DNA of 33,986 bases from Pelargonium nanum (Eukaryota > Streptophyta > Magnoliopsida > Geraniales > Geraniaceae), in NCBI GenBank assembly GCA_036897485.1, contig JAYMTF010000551.1:1-33986 (forward strand), in the 5' to 3' direction. The position numbers were made by a program, and so were the translations under genes. Below are positions 1-10,233 of this stretch, piece after piece. Under the pieces are notes generated by a model. It searched no databases. It was not told where the DNA came from and saw only the letters and a program-made list of their open reading frames with translations. Positions within the stretch are counted from its first letter, which is position 1, and every line of letters begins with the position of its first letter.

Positions 1-213
1 TTTAGTTTTCAGAGACATCCGACTCATCTCGGGTAGTTTTATTGGTTTTTGTTTTTTTCTTCTGTTAGTGAGTTTGCGATTTTGTGACTCGAGCACTTGC
101 TCAATCTGCGATTTCTCTGTTAAGCTTTGATAGTTGGATTGGCCTTCGGATCCCTTTCGTGATTGTAACTTTCTTGGATCCAATAAAATTATTTTCTTTT
201 TGAGCTAAAAAAA
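1..213 (+). mobile_element. Probable 3' tail of a LINE (L1-type) retrotransposon
   Basis: The first 213 bases are T-rich and run into a GATCCAATAAAATTATTTTC-type ending and then an A-run at 206-213. That arrangement is typical of the 3' untranslated end of plant L1-type LINEs. No reverse transcriptase is visible because the rest lies left of the window. It could instead be the 3' UTR of an upstream gene. No target-site duplication can be tested. Confidence 0.4.
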
Positions 214-717
214 ATCTTAAAATTACCAAATTAATAATTATCCCATATATTCCTCAAGAAAAACTCTTTACTCTCATATAGTAGTAACATGCATGTTTCA
301 TTGTTTTCGCAGGAAGCCAAGGAAACAACTAAAAAAATCAAATTTGGGAATTGAAATGTACGAGAAAAAACGTTTAACTCATTGCTAATGAATTTTATAA
401 GAAATAAGAGGTCAAACTTGAATTTAAAGTTTTAATTGAGTAACTAACGAAGTTTATTAAAGTTTTCAAATGTATTCTCTTACGGTAAAGGGATGGGTAC
501 AGCTAAAGTAAAGGGGTGTGACAAAAATGGTAGTTTTGTAATTTAGAGGAAAAGCAGGATTGTTTCTATAAACAGCGCAAGTTGCCCTTTTCCCTTCTTC
601 CATCTTATGCCCCAGAGAGTAAACGAGCACAGATTTTCCGAAAGAAAATAAATCGCTAGAAACTGAAAGAAAATCAAGAGACCATAAAAAACGTTGCGGT
701 TGATAGAGACAGCAGCG
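214..717 (+). promoter_or_regulatory. Promoter and 5' UTR of the BBX gene
   Basis: AT-rich spacer leading into the B-box gene. A TATA-like TATAAAC lies at 567-573, which would place the transcription start near 600 and give a 5' UTR of about 115 bases. The ATG at 694 is in frame with the main one but would add only eight residues ahead of the zinc finger. Confidence 0.45.
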
Positions 718-1532
718 ATGAAGAATTGTGAGCTCTGCAAGTCTCCGGCGCAGACCTTCTGCGAGTCGGACCAGGCAACTCTATGCTGGGAATGCGATGC
801 CAAGGTTCACGGCGCTAATTTCCTCGTCGCTCGCCACTCCAGAAGCCTCCTCTGCAACGACTGCAAGTCGCCGACACCCTGGAAGGCCTCCGGCACCAGG
901 CTCGGCCATACTGTTTCTGTCTGCGACGGATGCGCCGGCGGAGGGAGGGAAAGAGGCGAGGAGGAGAGCGGAGGAGGTAATGAAGACGATCTGGACACCG
1001 ACGCCGAAGAGGATGAAGAAGACGATGCGGATGAGTATGACGAGTACGAAGAGGACGAGGATCGGGATGCAGATGGAGACGATGAAGGAGAGAACCAGGT
1101 GGTGCCGTGGTCCTCCACGCCGCCTCCACCCGCCGCTAGTTCTTCCAGCAGCGAGGACGATTTCTCGGGAACATTGTCAATGTTTTGGCGGAAGCGTATG
1201 CGAGAAAATTCTCCAGATCTTCCCTCTCTGGTAGGAAAACACATTCTCTGTTTTTGCTCCCATTTTATCTCTATTTCACTTTTCTCCATTCCCAAAACTT
1301 TGATCACTGAAAATTCTGAATCTCCAAATTCCAGGACGATTGCTTCTGCTCATCGTCTCAACAGAATAGCCGTTCAAAATTGACGGCAGAAGCGGCCGAA
1401 GGAGAGAGGGAAGAAGAAGAAGCCACTTTCGCTGACTCATTGAGATTGTTGGAAAGCCGGAAAGGGGAGCTGGAGCGGCGGCTAGAGAGGGACGGTTCAA
1501 CATCGGCGCTTAGGACGGTGATTTTCCGATAA
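718..1532 (+). CDS. B-box zinc finger protein, BBX28/BBX29 type (2 exons)
   Basis: Exons are 718-1230 and 1335-1532, with a GT-AG intron at 1231-1334; the join is in phase 0 and gives 236 residues. The N-terminus MKNCELCKSPAQTFC is a single complete B-box with zinc ligands C4, C7, C15, D18, C23, C26, H31 and H40. A partial second pair follows (C46/C49 and C69/C72). Residues about 85-135 are a very acidic Asp/Glu run, followed by VVPWS and a Pro/Ser stretch. A Val-Pro pair of this sort is the COP1-contact motif in BBX proteins (family knowledge). There is no CCT domain, as expected for single-B-box members. In Arabidopsis BBX28 and BBX29 act in light signalling and hypocotyl growth by binding HY5, COP1 or other BBX proteins; the same role is inferred here. 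Reading through the intron would give a false C-terminus. The second exon ends with a Glu/Arg-rich likely helix. Family confidence is high; the exact paralogue is not settled. Confidence 0.9.
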
Positions 1533-2659
1533 CAGGTCCTGTGAAGAGTTGAAAGCCATTGGATCGCGATTGGGTTGTGTGATTTTTAATTGATTGATTA
1601 ACCAAATTTACAATTGTTATTGTTATTGTGCTTACACCAATGTCCAGTGTTCAGATGTGTTTTCAACCTCAGCGTTCGTCATTATTGATTGATTTAGATT
1701 TTAGGTCATCAGAATTAGATCTGTGTTTGATCAGAAACCAGTGAAGTGTTGTAACATCCTGAGCTTTTCGAGTTCCATCTCAAGAGCAGAGGATTTTTGT
1801 TTTTGCCAAAATATCTTATTCTTCAATTTAGCCGTACTCCAAATTTGATTGCTCTATTTGTGCACCAACTTAAATACAAATGAGATAATAGAATGACTCA
1901 ATTTTGTAGGAAAAGTGTCTTGAAGTTTGCATTTCTGGTTTTCATGGTTGTCGAGCACGGAACTCGTAAAAGAATTACATTAGGGACAATATTCATTTCA
2001 TGTCAAGCACATAGTGAGAATGCATTATGGATTTTTTTTCTCTTGTTATAATTTTTAGGTATTCAAAAATTCTGATATAGCTAAGTCGGTATAAACTAAC
2101 TGATGTGTCATGTCTCTTACATATAACATTACTTTAAAATTAAGGTTAAGTACATTTAAACGATTTAGAAAAAAAGAATAATGTGTTTGTAACTATTATT
2201 TTTGATACAATGTTCGTAACTATTTATCCAAAATATCATTGTTCATAAAACATGACAACGATAAGACCATAACGTATAAAAACAATTCAAAAAAGTAGAA
2301 CAATTATAGGATATAATATGAGTATACGAATGGTCCAGTCATATTCATAATTTCAATCTGAATCAAAATGTGAACACCTCTTGCTTTGATCATCATCCAA
2401 AGAGCATCAATTGACGTGTAAGAGGAAATGGCACGGCCAGCCTGGAGGGTGTAAGTGAGACATGAGACTACTACTACTAGTTATAGTCTTGGATCCACCA
2501 TCTCAATACCAAAAAAGAAATTGTTCATTACTTTACCTTAGAGTAGAGCTTACATATCGTATTTTTGGTCCGGTTTAAATTGTGGAATCCTAACATAAAA
2601 GTATATTGTATTTGGTTAGGTTTAAGAGTTTGAATCGAATTTTTGTTTTTAAACACAAA
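1533..2659. other. BBX 3' UTR and AT-rich intergenic DNA
   Basis: The first few hundred bases probably hold the BBX 3' UTR. The remainder is AT-rich with stop codons in all frames. I see no gene or recognisable element. Confidence 0.5.
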
Positions 2660-2950
2660 ATGTGCTGATTTGTCTGACACGCTCGTGCGCCTAACAAAGC
2701 CGTGGAGAGCACGGGTCGTGCGGCCACCAAAATGAATGCTTCAAGTTTAGAGAGTAGTCCAGGATCGTGCGGTCAGAAAGCACAACAAGAGCACATATAT
2801 GCGCGTTTGTCTGTAGAAGGCATCGAGAGTGTGCGGTCCATAAAAACAAAGTGCACGGGCCGTGCCCTCCAATGCACATGTTGTGTTGTCCAGAGGAAGT
2901 CGTGCACTCATTGAAGATAAAGAGCATAGACTGTGCCATCAAAAGCTAAG
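2660..2950. repeat. Decayed GC-rich repeat with recurring GCACGG/CGTGC motifs
   Basis: This island is GC-richer than its surroundings. It carries repeated variants of GCACGGGYCGTGC and CGTGCGGTC near 2708, 2766, 2831, 2857, 2899 and 2931. Both strands are open for 60-83 residues, but the translations are Cys/His-rich and match no family I know. A remnant of an LTR retrotransposon is the likeliest source. Confidence 0.35.
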
Positions 2951-3000
2951 CAAGAGAACAGATTGGTTGAGCATACACGTGTGTAGATTAAATTATTTGG

Positions 3001-3082
3001 TAGATTGGTTGAGGATTAATATGGATTAATATATTTGCGTTGGATTAGGAGATATTTATGTATTTTATACTCAACCAATCTA
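3001..3082. repeat. Short inverted repeat (13-bp arms)
   Basis: TAGATTGGTTGAG at 3001-3013 is the exact inverse complement of 3070-3082, with a 56-base AT-rich loop. A direct copy of most of the arm (AGATTGGTTGAG) also lies at 2960-2971. It could be the core of a decayed MITE or a chance hairpin. Confidence 0.4.
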
Positions 3083-4749
3083 CTAATCTCAAATTTAGGT
3101 GTAACTGTATGTAACACCTGTGGAGTAATTTGTTTTGTGGATATATATCTAAGAGATTAATAGAACTGACACATCTTTCTTGAATAATTAAGTGCATAAT
3201 TCATGGCCGGCCCATCAACTTATTGAAATATGCAAACAAACTCTATCATCTTATTACTCGATTAGATATCATTATTTGAAAGAGAAAATAATTAAAAGAA
3301 ACATAAAGCTTAGAGAAGGATGTAGAGGAAGAGAAGGTTGTGGATGCGGTAGGTTGTTAAAGATCTCACAACGAATTATGAATCATCAAATATTATAAAA
3401 GTTAAGCTTGATTTGATTCTGTTAATGAACTTATAACTAGTCGTTTAAATATAATACTCCATATAGTTCAGTGGAAGTAAAAAAAATAAAATTATATTGT
3501 GTTGAACTAGATTTTTATGATCCAAAAGATAACAATAATAATAAAAAATGGAATGAGGTGAGGTAAGAGAATATTAAGAAATAAAAGCAGCAAGTCCAAG
3601 TGGGAGGGTTCATGTGGTGGAGATTGAAGGAGTGTTTTAAGGAGTGAAAAAATGTGTGGTTGGAGTTGGAGTTGGAGAGTGAATTTTATTTGTTGAAGAT
3701 GCTAACAGGATTCTGTCTGTCTCTTTTGCATGATGTTATCTTTTAATTCAAGAACAGTTGGCTCCACATGACCTCATCATCTCTTGCAACAATTTACAAT
3801 TATATGGAACTCATAATTTTTTAAAAGTTAAAATCTAAATGATAAGTGATGCATTACTTTTGACTCGAGTGTAAAAAACACACTAAAATTGCGGGTTGTA
3901 GAAATCTAGTCCTCATAGGAGTCTTGTCGTCGGGCTTCTCACTTGAGCTAGGTTGTCGCGTGTGTGGTTGGACTTTGGTATCTAAAGAATGAGCAACACA
4001 AGGTAGCACACCGTTACGAAAAATTTAGGGTGTGAGCCTTGTATTTTATCTCAGGTGCTTATTCTGTCATTACTTAACGGTTCACTTCAGGTAGTGTCCT
4101 AATATCCTTCAAGGAGTCTTGATGACTCTCCCTTCGACCAAGTCCCAAATGGGGGCCTTGATTAGATTAGGATGTCTCGGTTAACTCTTGAGCGTAAGGA
4201 TTCTCGTGAGTCCCTTGGAGGAGAAACATCTCAAGTGCTTAGGGGTGAGAGTGCGGGAGGCCGGAAAGAGTCTGTTCTGGAGGCTGTGATGGGTGCTGGA
4301 TGCTCGCGGGGCATTGCTCACGGGAGGTGTTGTCCAAATGTCGTGGTTCGTCATGCTACTCTCTCTGGTGTGTCTAGGTTCATTTGGAGGCACACCAGGG
4401 TTGGAGTCTCCACAGGTGTCCCGTGGAAGAGACTCCTTTGGCATTAACCAGATAGTTGGCGCTTGAGCATCACACGTCAATGAAACTAAGATGGTCCTCT
4501 TGCAACATTTATATGAAACTATCTTTATTTAACAGTTTTTGAAAAATAAAACTAAGATACATAATAAGAGTAAACTTCACTTCTTTTCTTTTTTTTCATA
4601 ACTTCACATAACCTAAATTCTGCGTGCTACAAAATTGAGCACAACTACGCAGCCAATCTATGCGCTCTTCTCTTAATCTAATGAACTGTCTCACTTCTCT
4701 TTCATTACTAAAACTAAAATTTCGCCATAAGCATGGCATCTGCTACAGT
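3083..4749. other. Intergenic DNA with a GC-richer block at 3880-4450
   Basis: 3083-3870 is AT-rich with nothing recognisable. 3880-4450 is less AT-rich and is open on both strands near 4172-4480 (91 residues on +, 99 on -). Neither translation resembles a known protein, so this looks like an old transposable-element remnant. About 4600-4749 probably holds the frataxin 3' UTR. Confidence 0.4.
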
Positions 4750-7311
4750 TTAAGAGAGATCTATCCGTTCACCGCACAGTTGCTCCAATTCACTTTGTAT
4801 AACTTCTGACAAATTTGCTTGTGTCAGCCTATACACCCAACCTTTAGCATTCTTGTCCCAATCAAACCTAGACGGCCCACTGCATAATAACACAATATAC
4901 AATTATGCAAACTAAACAACTAACTATGATGTCTTGATGCCCAAATAATGCACATGATATCCAATTGAAGATGAGTCTCGTGCAATGGTACGGTGTTGCC
5001 ATCTTGATGTCATGGGTTCAAGTCTACATGACAGTCATGCAATTCTTTAAGAACTATAAACATCTGATCTCAGATATTAACTTGTTAAATGCATACAAAG
5101 CCATCACTGAAACCAAAATAAAAACAAAATACATACCTCACTGGAGAAGACAACCAGATTAGTCTGTTTGGTGTTTGTTTGTTCAACACGTAGGTGCCCA
5201 AATCACCCAACTTTAAGGTGAGAACCTCATTCTGCCAAATACCACCCAAGTTGTGTTAAGAGTTGGAGCAATCACGAGCAAAGTCAAAGAGAGTAAAATT
5301 AATTCATAATACTAATCTTCATACCCCATAATCAACATCAAAGCCATCGATTTGGACATTGTCGCCATATTCCTGTCATGAAACCAAGGAAACAAGAGTT
5401 AGAGCCACAGTGGTGTTGCCCATCCTTGCAGAATTTTCTTAAGCTGTAAAATGTGTTCTGGAAAGATAAGTCTCCAACATAATATCAAAAGTCCAGACAA
5501 GCCAGCCAATGGAAACTCTTACCATTTTGCGTTCTGTATATAACGCATATTAGATACAGTATCCCACCTCCAATATGGGAATGGATATCTCTATCCTTCA
5601 ATACACATTTTAACAATGGATTCCATGTAACAAATCCAGAGGAATAAATGGAGTGCCAAATAGGGCCTTAAAATGTGAAAGCTAAACATCACTGTACTGA
5701 ATGTTCAACGTAATCTGTGAAAGAATATCAACCTAAAGGCTTGATTATAAGAAAAGTATAAGGCATTAACAAAAGAAAAAACACAAACTCACTAGAAAAT
5801 GTGTCCTATCTAAACAAGAATCACACTCACTAGTTGAGATTGTCAATTTGAATCCTATTGGTTTAGGTGAAAGGGTGATGAGAAAGGGGGACCTATCCCC
5901 TATTGTGCAGCTCAAAGACCCATAGGGCCTCCATTTCAAACCATGAAGAAAAAGAAAGAAAAAAAACTCATTAGAAAATTTCCTATCTATACTAGAATTA
6001 TTATTTCTAATCTTTCTAACTTCTTTCTATGTTTCATTTTATTGGATACTTTAATAAAGATAGCCCTTCCCCCAACTTTGATGTAGCCAGGACTCAACAT
6101 ATGATCTCTAGTGCAAAAGATTCTGGTAGATGCACCAACTAATGCCCACACTGTTTTCTTCTCTTCTTTCACTCTTCTGAAAAAGCTTCACTAGTGCAAA
6201 TCAAAATTTCAATCTTTGTTTTCTTTTCCAGTTTCCATAACAATTTGATTATAGGTGTATCATAAATATGGATCTCTTTTTAAGTGTTTAACGAGAAAAG
6301 TATCTTCAGTCCCCACCAATCACATGTCAGGACAACGGTTATTCCCTATTATTTTGATATAAAAAAATAGGACATCAGATGATATGCAAATGTTAGATAG
6401 AAGAGATACCAAAAAGCCATAAAGATAGGTGATTATGAATTAAGACAAACAATTCACTGCAGTCCCCAGAAACCCACACTTAAGCTGAGCTGAGGAGAAA
6501 CTTAATTATTTGCTGTTATAATTTAGAACATGATTCCCATAAATCACATGGCAGACACAACGAGGTTAACATTTACTTCTATTAGTTGTTTACAGTAGTT
6601 GCATAATGTAAGTGGCGTAGATTCAACACCATCATTCTAGTATGCCGAAATCCAAATTTCCTCTGCTAGTTTGTCTTAAACTGAAACATTCCAGCGAATA
6701 CATAATGAAAATAAGTAAGAAAAAAAAACTCAGAATCAAAGAAAATGCAACAACCCGTGACAAGCATTACCTCAAGTTTCTCTTGCAGAGCATGTATAGT
6801 GGAATCTGCGAGCTTGTGAAACTCATCCTCCTGCATAAGGGAACTGTATTCACATTAATCATTACAAAAGTCAATTGCCAAAAATGTTTCTACAGAATTT
6901 GACGCAGCAACAAGAGTCGTATATGTAAGAAAGTTCATTCAAATAAGAAGAGAACAAAAAGACTATTTTTATATAGAGATTCTATTGCTAAGATTAATAG
7001 TACCAAGTGAATGAATCCCAAACGATAGAAATTATAAGTTCATGTTATTCTAGGAGAGAGAAATAGTTGGTTTGTTACCGGTAATCGACGGCGGCAGGAC
7101 CTTGAGCATCGTCGTTGAGATGAAGAGGACGAGAGCAGTAATTTCTGAAAGGGTAGGAGAAGTGAGAGGCGTGAATGTTCTGGAGATGTGAAGAAGCTTC
7201 TGGAAGGAGAGGGCGTGGTCCGCAAATGGTACGGAAGGAAGGAGAAGGAGCAGGTGACGGTTGTTTCAGAGCTCTGGAGAGTCTTCTCAATAGAAACGGC
7301 TTGGACGCCAT
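4750..7311 (-). CDS. FH: Mitochondrial frataxin homologue (5 exons)
   Basis: Exons on the minus strand are 7311-7079, 6843-6771, 5372-5325, 5231-5137 and 4879-4750. All have GT-AG borders and compatible phases, giving 192 residues, close to the usual plant length of about 190. Residues 1-75 are Arg/Ser-rich and almost free of acidic residues until about 67, as in a mitochondrial targeting peptide; the segment ends GPAAVDYR. The mature domain starts [20 protein letters not shown], with the acidic helix 1 that binds iron and the ISC machinery in this family. It continues [55 protein letters not shown] and a C-terminal helix ending CGERIDLS. Frataxin aids Fe-S cluster assembly by acting on the cysteine desulfurase complex, and affects haem and iron homeostasis. 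The large intron 2 (5373-6770) and intron 4 (4880-5136) contain SINE-like sequence. TGGGCTTT elements lie just upstream of the start. All conserved blocks are intact, so it appears functional. Confidence 0.95.
4971..5060 (+). mobile_element. Degenerate Au-like tRNA-derived SINE in frataxin intron 4
   Basis: TGCAATGGTACGG at 4981-4993 resembles the A-box region of Au-type SINEs. GGGTTCAAGTC at 5014-5024 is a near-perfect pol III B-box at a tRNA-like distance. The copy lies antisense to frataxin, entirely inside intron 4. The 3' half is diverged and no target-site duplication is obvious. Confidence 0.5.
6055..6150 (-). mobile_element. Degenerate Au-like SINE in frataxin intron 2
   Basis: Read on the minus strand, GGGCATTAGTTGGTGCATC is A-box-like. 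ATGTTGAGTCC at 6100-6090 is a degenerate B-box, followed by TGGCTAC. The order AGAGATCAT, then TTGAGTCCTGG resembles the GAGGTCA...TTCGAGTCCTGG core of Au SINEs. Here the element runs in the gene's sense direction. It is decayed, so confidence is limited. Confidence 0.35.
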
Positions 7312-7370
7312 TTTTGGGCATAAACAATGAAGAACCAGTTCTGGCACCTCTCTTTGTTTTGTCCCACAAT

Positions 7371-7393
7371 TGGGCTTTGTGCAGTTGGGCTTT
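7371..7393 (+). promoter_or_regulatory. Paired TGGGCTTT (site II-like) elements upstream of frataxin
   Basis: TGGGCTTT occurs at 7371-7378 and again at 7386-7393, about 60-80 bases upstream of the frataxin ATG at 7311. Site II motifs (TGGGCY, bound by TCP factors) are commonly found in pairs in promoters of plant nuclear genes for mitochondrial proteins, so this fits the gene's role. Confidence 0.5.
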
Positions 7394-7789
7394 ATGATTT
7401 TGAATCTATTATTCTCATTTTTTATGTTGGTTTTATCCATGTGTTGTTAATTGAAGTGTCCGTGCAATCAAGGTTTTTGTAGATTACATTGTCAAGGTAT
7501 TGTGTGTGGAACTCTAAATCATATGAGACTGATAATTGATTTCAGTATATTCATGGTAAGAAATCCAGATAAATCCAAACAGGGCCTCAGCACCCTTTAC
7601 TTTTACATGTATACGATGAACCAAACAGAACACTGAATGTGATAACTGACAATGGAGAAGGAACTTCAGATGGCAAAAACAATACAAATGCTGTCAATTT
7701 TTACAAAGGCGCCAAGAAAAATCAATCACATTCTTCTACTTTTCTTTTGTTTCTGTGTTTGCATTCTTGGTGTTTACTGCCTCAAACCT
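7394..7789. other. Spacer upstream of frataxin
   Basis: No gene is evident. If the exon chain at 7790-8458 is real, this stretch includes its 3' UTR. Confidence 0.35.
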
Positions 7790-8458
7790 TCACCTTTCTG
7801 TTGCCTTGATAAACTCCTGCAATAATATGTAAAACCCATATTACTAATTGGTTTCTAGTTAATACGGCAAACATTGGAACAAGATGAGGCTGCAAATACC
7901 ACTTCAATACCTCAAGGACTGTCATTGAACCTTGAATCTAATCATACCAGTCCAGACATGTTACATCTACAAACCAAAAGAGAAGGAAAAAAAATAGTAG
8001 AGGTGTCATGCAGAAGATGCACTCTTATTATGCCTAGAAGATGATTTAAATGTATGAGACTACCTGCCCCACACTCAAGTTTACAAGATAAGTTGTTTTC
8101 ACAAATTCACATGACTCAAATATGACAAGTGGGGGTGACACAACACTCTTGATAATGACACTGCTCCCTTCTTCTTAAAACCTAAGAGAGAGACAGAAAA
8201 CGACATATAGACCAAAAAGACAACATGTTCAAGAAATGCATGAAGCACTATAGGCCAAGTGGCAAGGAACAGTAAAAGGGGAGAAAAGATGCTATATACG
8301 TATGCCCAGGAGAAACTGTCATTAATGCAATGCCTTAACTCAACACCTCTTACCATTAGACACAGGGTACTCGTTAATCATCACCTGAAAAATAAGAGAG
8401 AAAGAATGAGAAATTTGAAAAAAAATGTTGCAACTTACAAGCAATGGGAGACAATCAG
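7790..8458 (-). CDS. Possible small-exon gene or 3' exons of unknown identity
   Basis: Five minus-strand segments have usable splice borders and join in one frame: 8458-8439 (donor GTAAGT), 8384-8354 (TTTTTCAG acceptor, GTAAGA donor), 8167-8064, 7937-7911 and 7816-7790, which ends in TGA. They encode in order DCLPLL, VMINEYPVSN, GSSVIIKSVV...NLSVGQ, IQGSMTVLE and EFIKATER, about 70 residues. I do not recognise the product. The first exon starts with a split codon, so at least one exon lies upstream. In phase terms it could join to the G left by a splice after Lys241 of the PHOS gene, but no PHOS homologue I know has such a tail. The acceptors of the third and fourth segments are weak, and the frames were chosen by eye, so chance assembly is possible. 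Confidence 0.22.
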
Positions 8459-10233
8459 CTGCAAAAAGCTGAACATCCACATATATAATGAACATATTGG
8501 GCTTCCATGATCTTCTCCTTGACCCATATTTAGTATCAAACAAGCAAGAGTCTATTTTTATAATAATTAAGGATGAGTTAGTTATGATTAGACTTTCTCA
8601 CTTATACCCCTGCATTGTCGTGTTGTAACTCAAGAGGTTCTAACTAACTTATTTAGGGATGTTGTTGGTAATTCATGCAAAACTAACCAACCAAGAAAGA
8701 AAAAATGGACACTCAATTTGAAACAAAGGAAGTGCCATATGAATTAATTTGATCAACCAAAGAGGTCAATCAAATTCAGTGAGGTAATGTTCCTAAAACA
8801 TGGGGATAATCTTGATTCCAAAGCAAATTAAAGGACAAAATTGACCTCAGTATTTGATGTCAAGTAGACTAGCATGGGAAGCTAGAAACACAAACAAGAT
8901 TCTTAAACTCTAAATGTTTCACAAGAATAACTTCTTAGAAATTATTCCTCTGTTTTTAGAGGATTGATGCTTTTTTTTCATACCAGAAAATATTCTTCAA
9001 AAATTACTTTTCTCTCCAGAAGGGGAAATGTCTTCCACTGGTATCCAAACGATGAAAAGTAAACTACCCTATTGCAAATGTTCTCCACAGACAACTGTTT
9101 ACTTCTGACTGAGAGTTATATTCCTCAAAACAGGCTTAGAAACCTCTAGAAAATTCTGAACTTGCTTAATCATAAAATATACTCATGTAGACTAAGCTAA
9201 AATTGAATACAGTATTTCCATCAAATAATTCTACGATTACACATAAAGAACCTATAACTGGCCTTAAACTGATGTTTTCAGGATAATAGTTGCCAATCAC
9301 CAATTTTGTTTTCATATCATAGCTTTCATAAAAATAAAAAAATAAAAGTAATACAAATATGACAACATAGTGAAATTAAGTGAATATAAATCTATAAGTA
9401 AAAGGACAAAAAAAAAAAGCCTCAAAACTGGAACAAACATGCCTGATAAAAACTTAAATATGGGAAGAAATGACAAATAATTAAATAAGACACAGATACA
9501 AGAAGAATGCAACATAAACCATGAAATCCTTTATAGCCAGACTACGAATTTGTAAGGAAACAAAACCAGTAAATTATGTGCTAAAAAATATATATCCTTT
9601 AATTCTCATGAAACCCATACTTTCAAGCCTCTTTTCCTAATCCAAAGAACCCCTAACCTATCAGATGTTAGTATACTGAAATATCTCAACACAATCATTA
9701 ATGAAAAGTATGCTATTCCTCTTGTATAAAGATACACACTTACATCATAAGAACAAAGAAGAGAAAGGAAAGATCGAATTTAATTTACATTAAGTAATAT
9801 AGTCATATTACACAGAAACGAGGGGAGAGAAATCCTATTGAGAATGCTCATCCTATTGAGAATCCACTATATTTGCCATATACTCCATATACTTAATTCT
9901 TGATTTCTCTATCTATCTAGTTTTCAAATAAAGCAGAGAGAAAATAAACTATTCTGTACTCAGCACCCAAAATAGACAAACAATATCAACTCACACATCC
10001 CTTCCAGAAAGGCCAAAACCATTCCTCAGAACAAATTGATGTCACATATCAAAAATATCTTCAACAGCATGATCAATATTAACATGAACTGTCAGTCTTC
10101 AGGCAGAGAAAGAACAGAGAAACAGAAGCAACCCATAGAACCCAACAGTGAGAAACAGAGCTGATTTTGATTATCAATCATACAAAAATCATATAACCAG
10201 CCAAAATTGATTATGAATTAAAGCAAAACAGAG
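8459..10233. other. AT-rich spacer between PHOS and the cryptic exons
   Basis: No convincing exons are seen on either strand; poly-A/T runs are common. It may be the PHOS 3' UTR, ordinary intergenic DNA, or a long intron if the exons at 7790-8458 belong to PHOS. Confidence 0.4.

Noticed and set aside
807..1307. Long open frames antisense to the BBX gene (166 and 104 residues)
   Set aside because: They mirror the GC-rich acidic region of BBX; the translations are Ser/Arg low-complexity without family motifs.
4172..4480. Open frames of 91 and 99 residues on opposite strands
   Set aside because: Neither translation looks like a protein family and there is no codon signal favouring one strand; treated as transposable-element remnant.
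6642..6902. 86-residue plus-strand frame
   Set aside because: It overlaps frataxin exon 2 antisense and is otherwise AT-rich intron.
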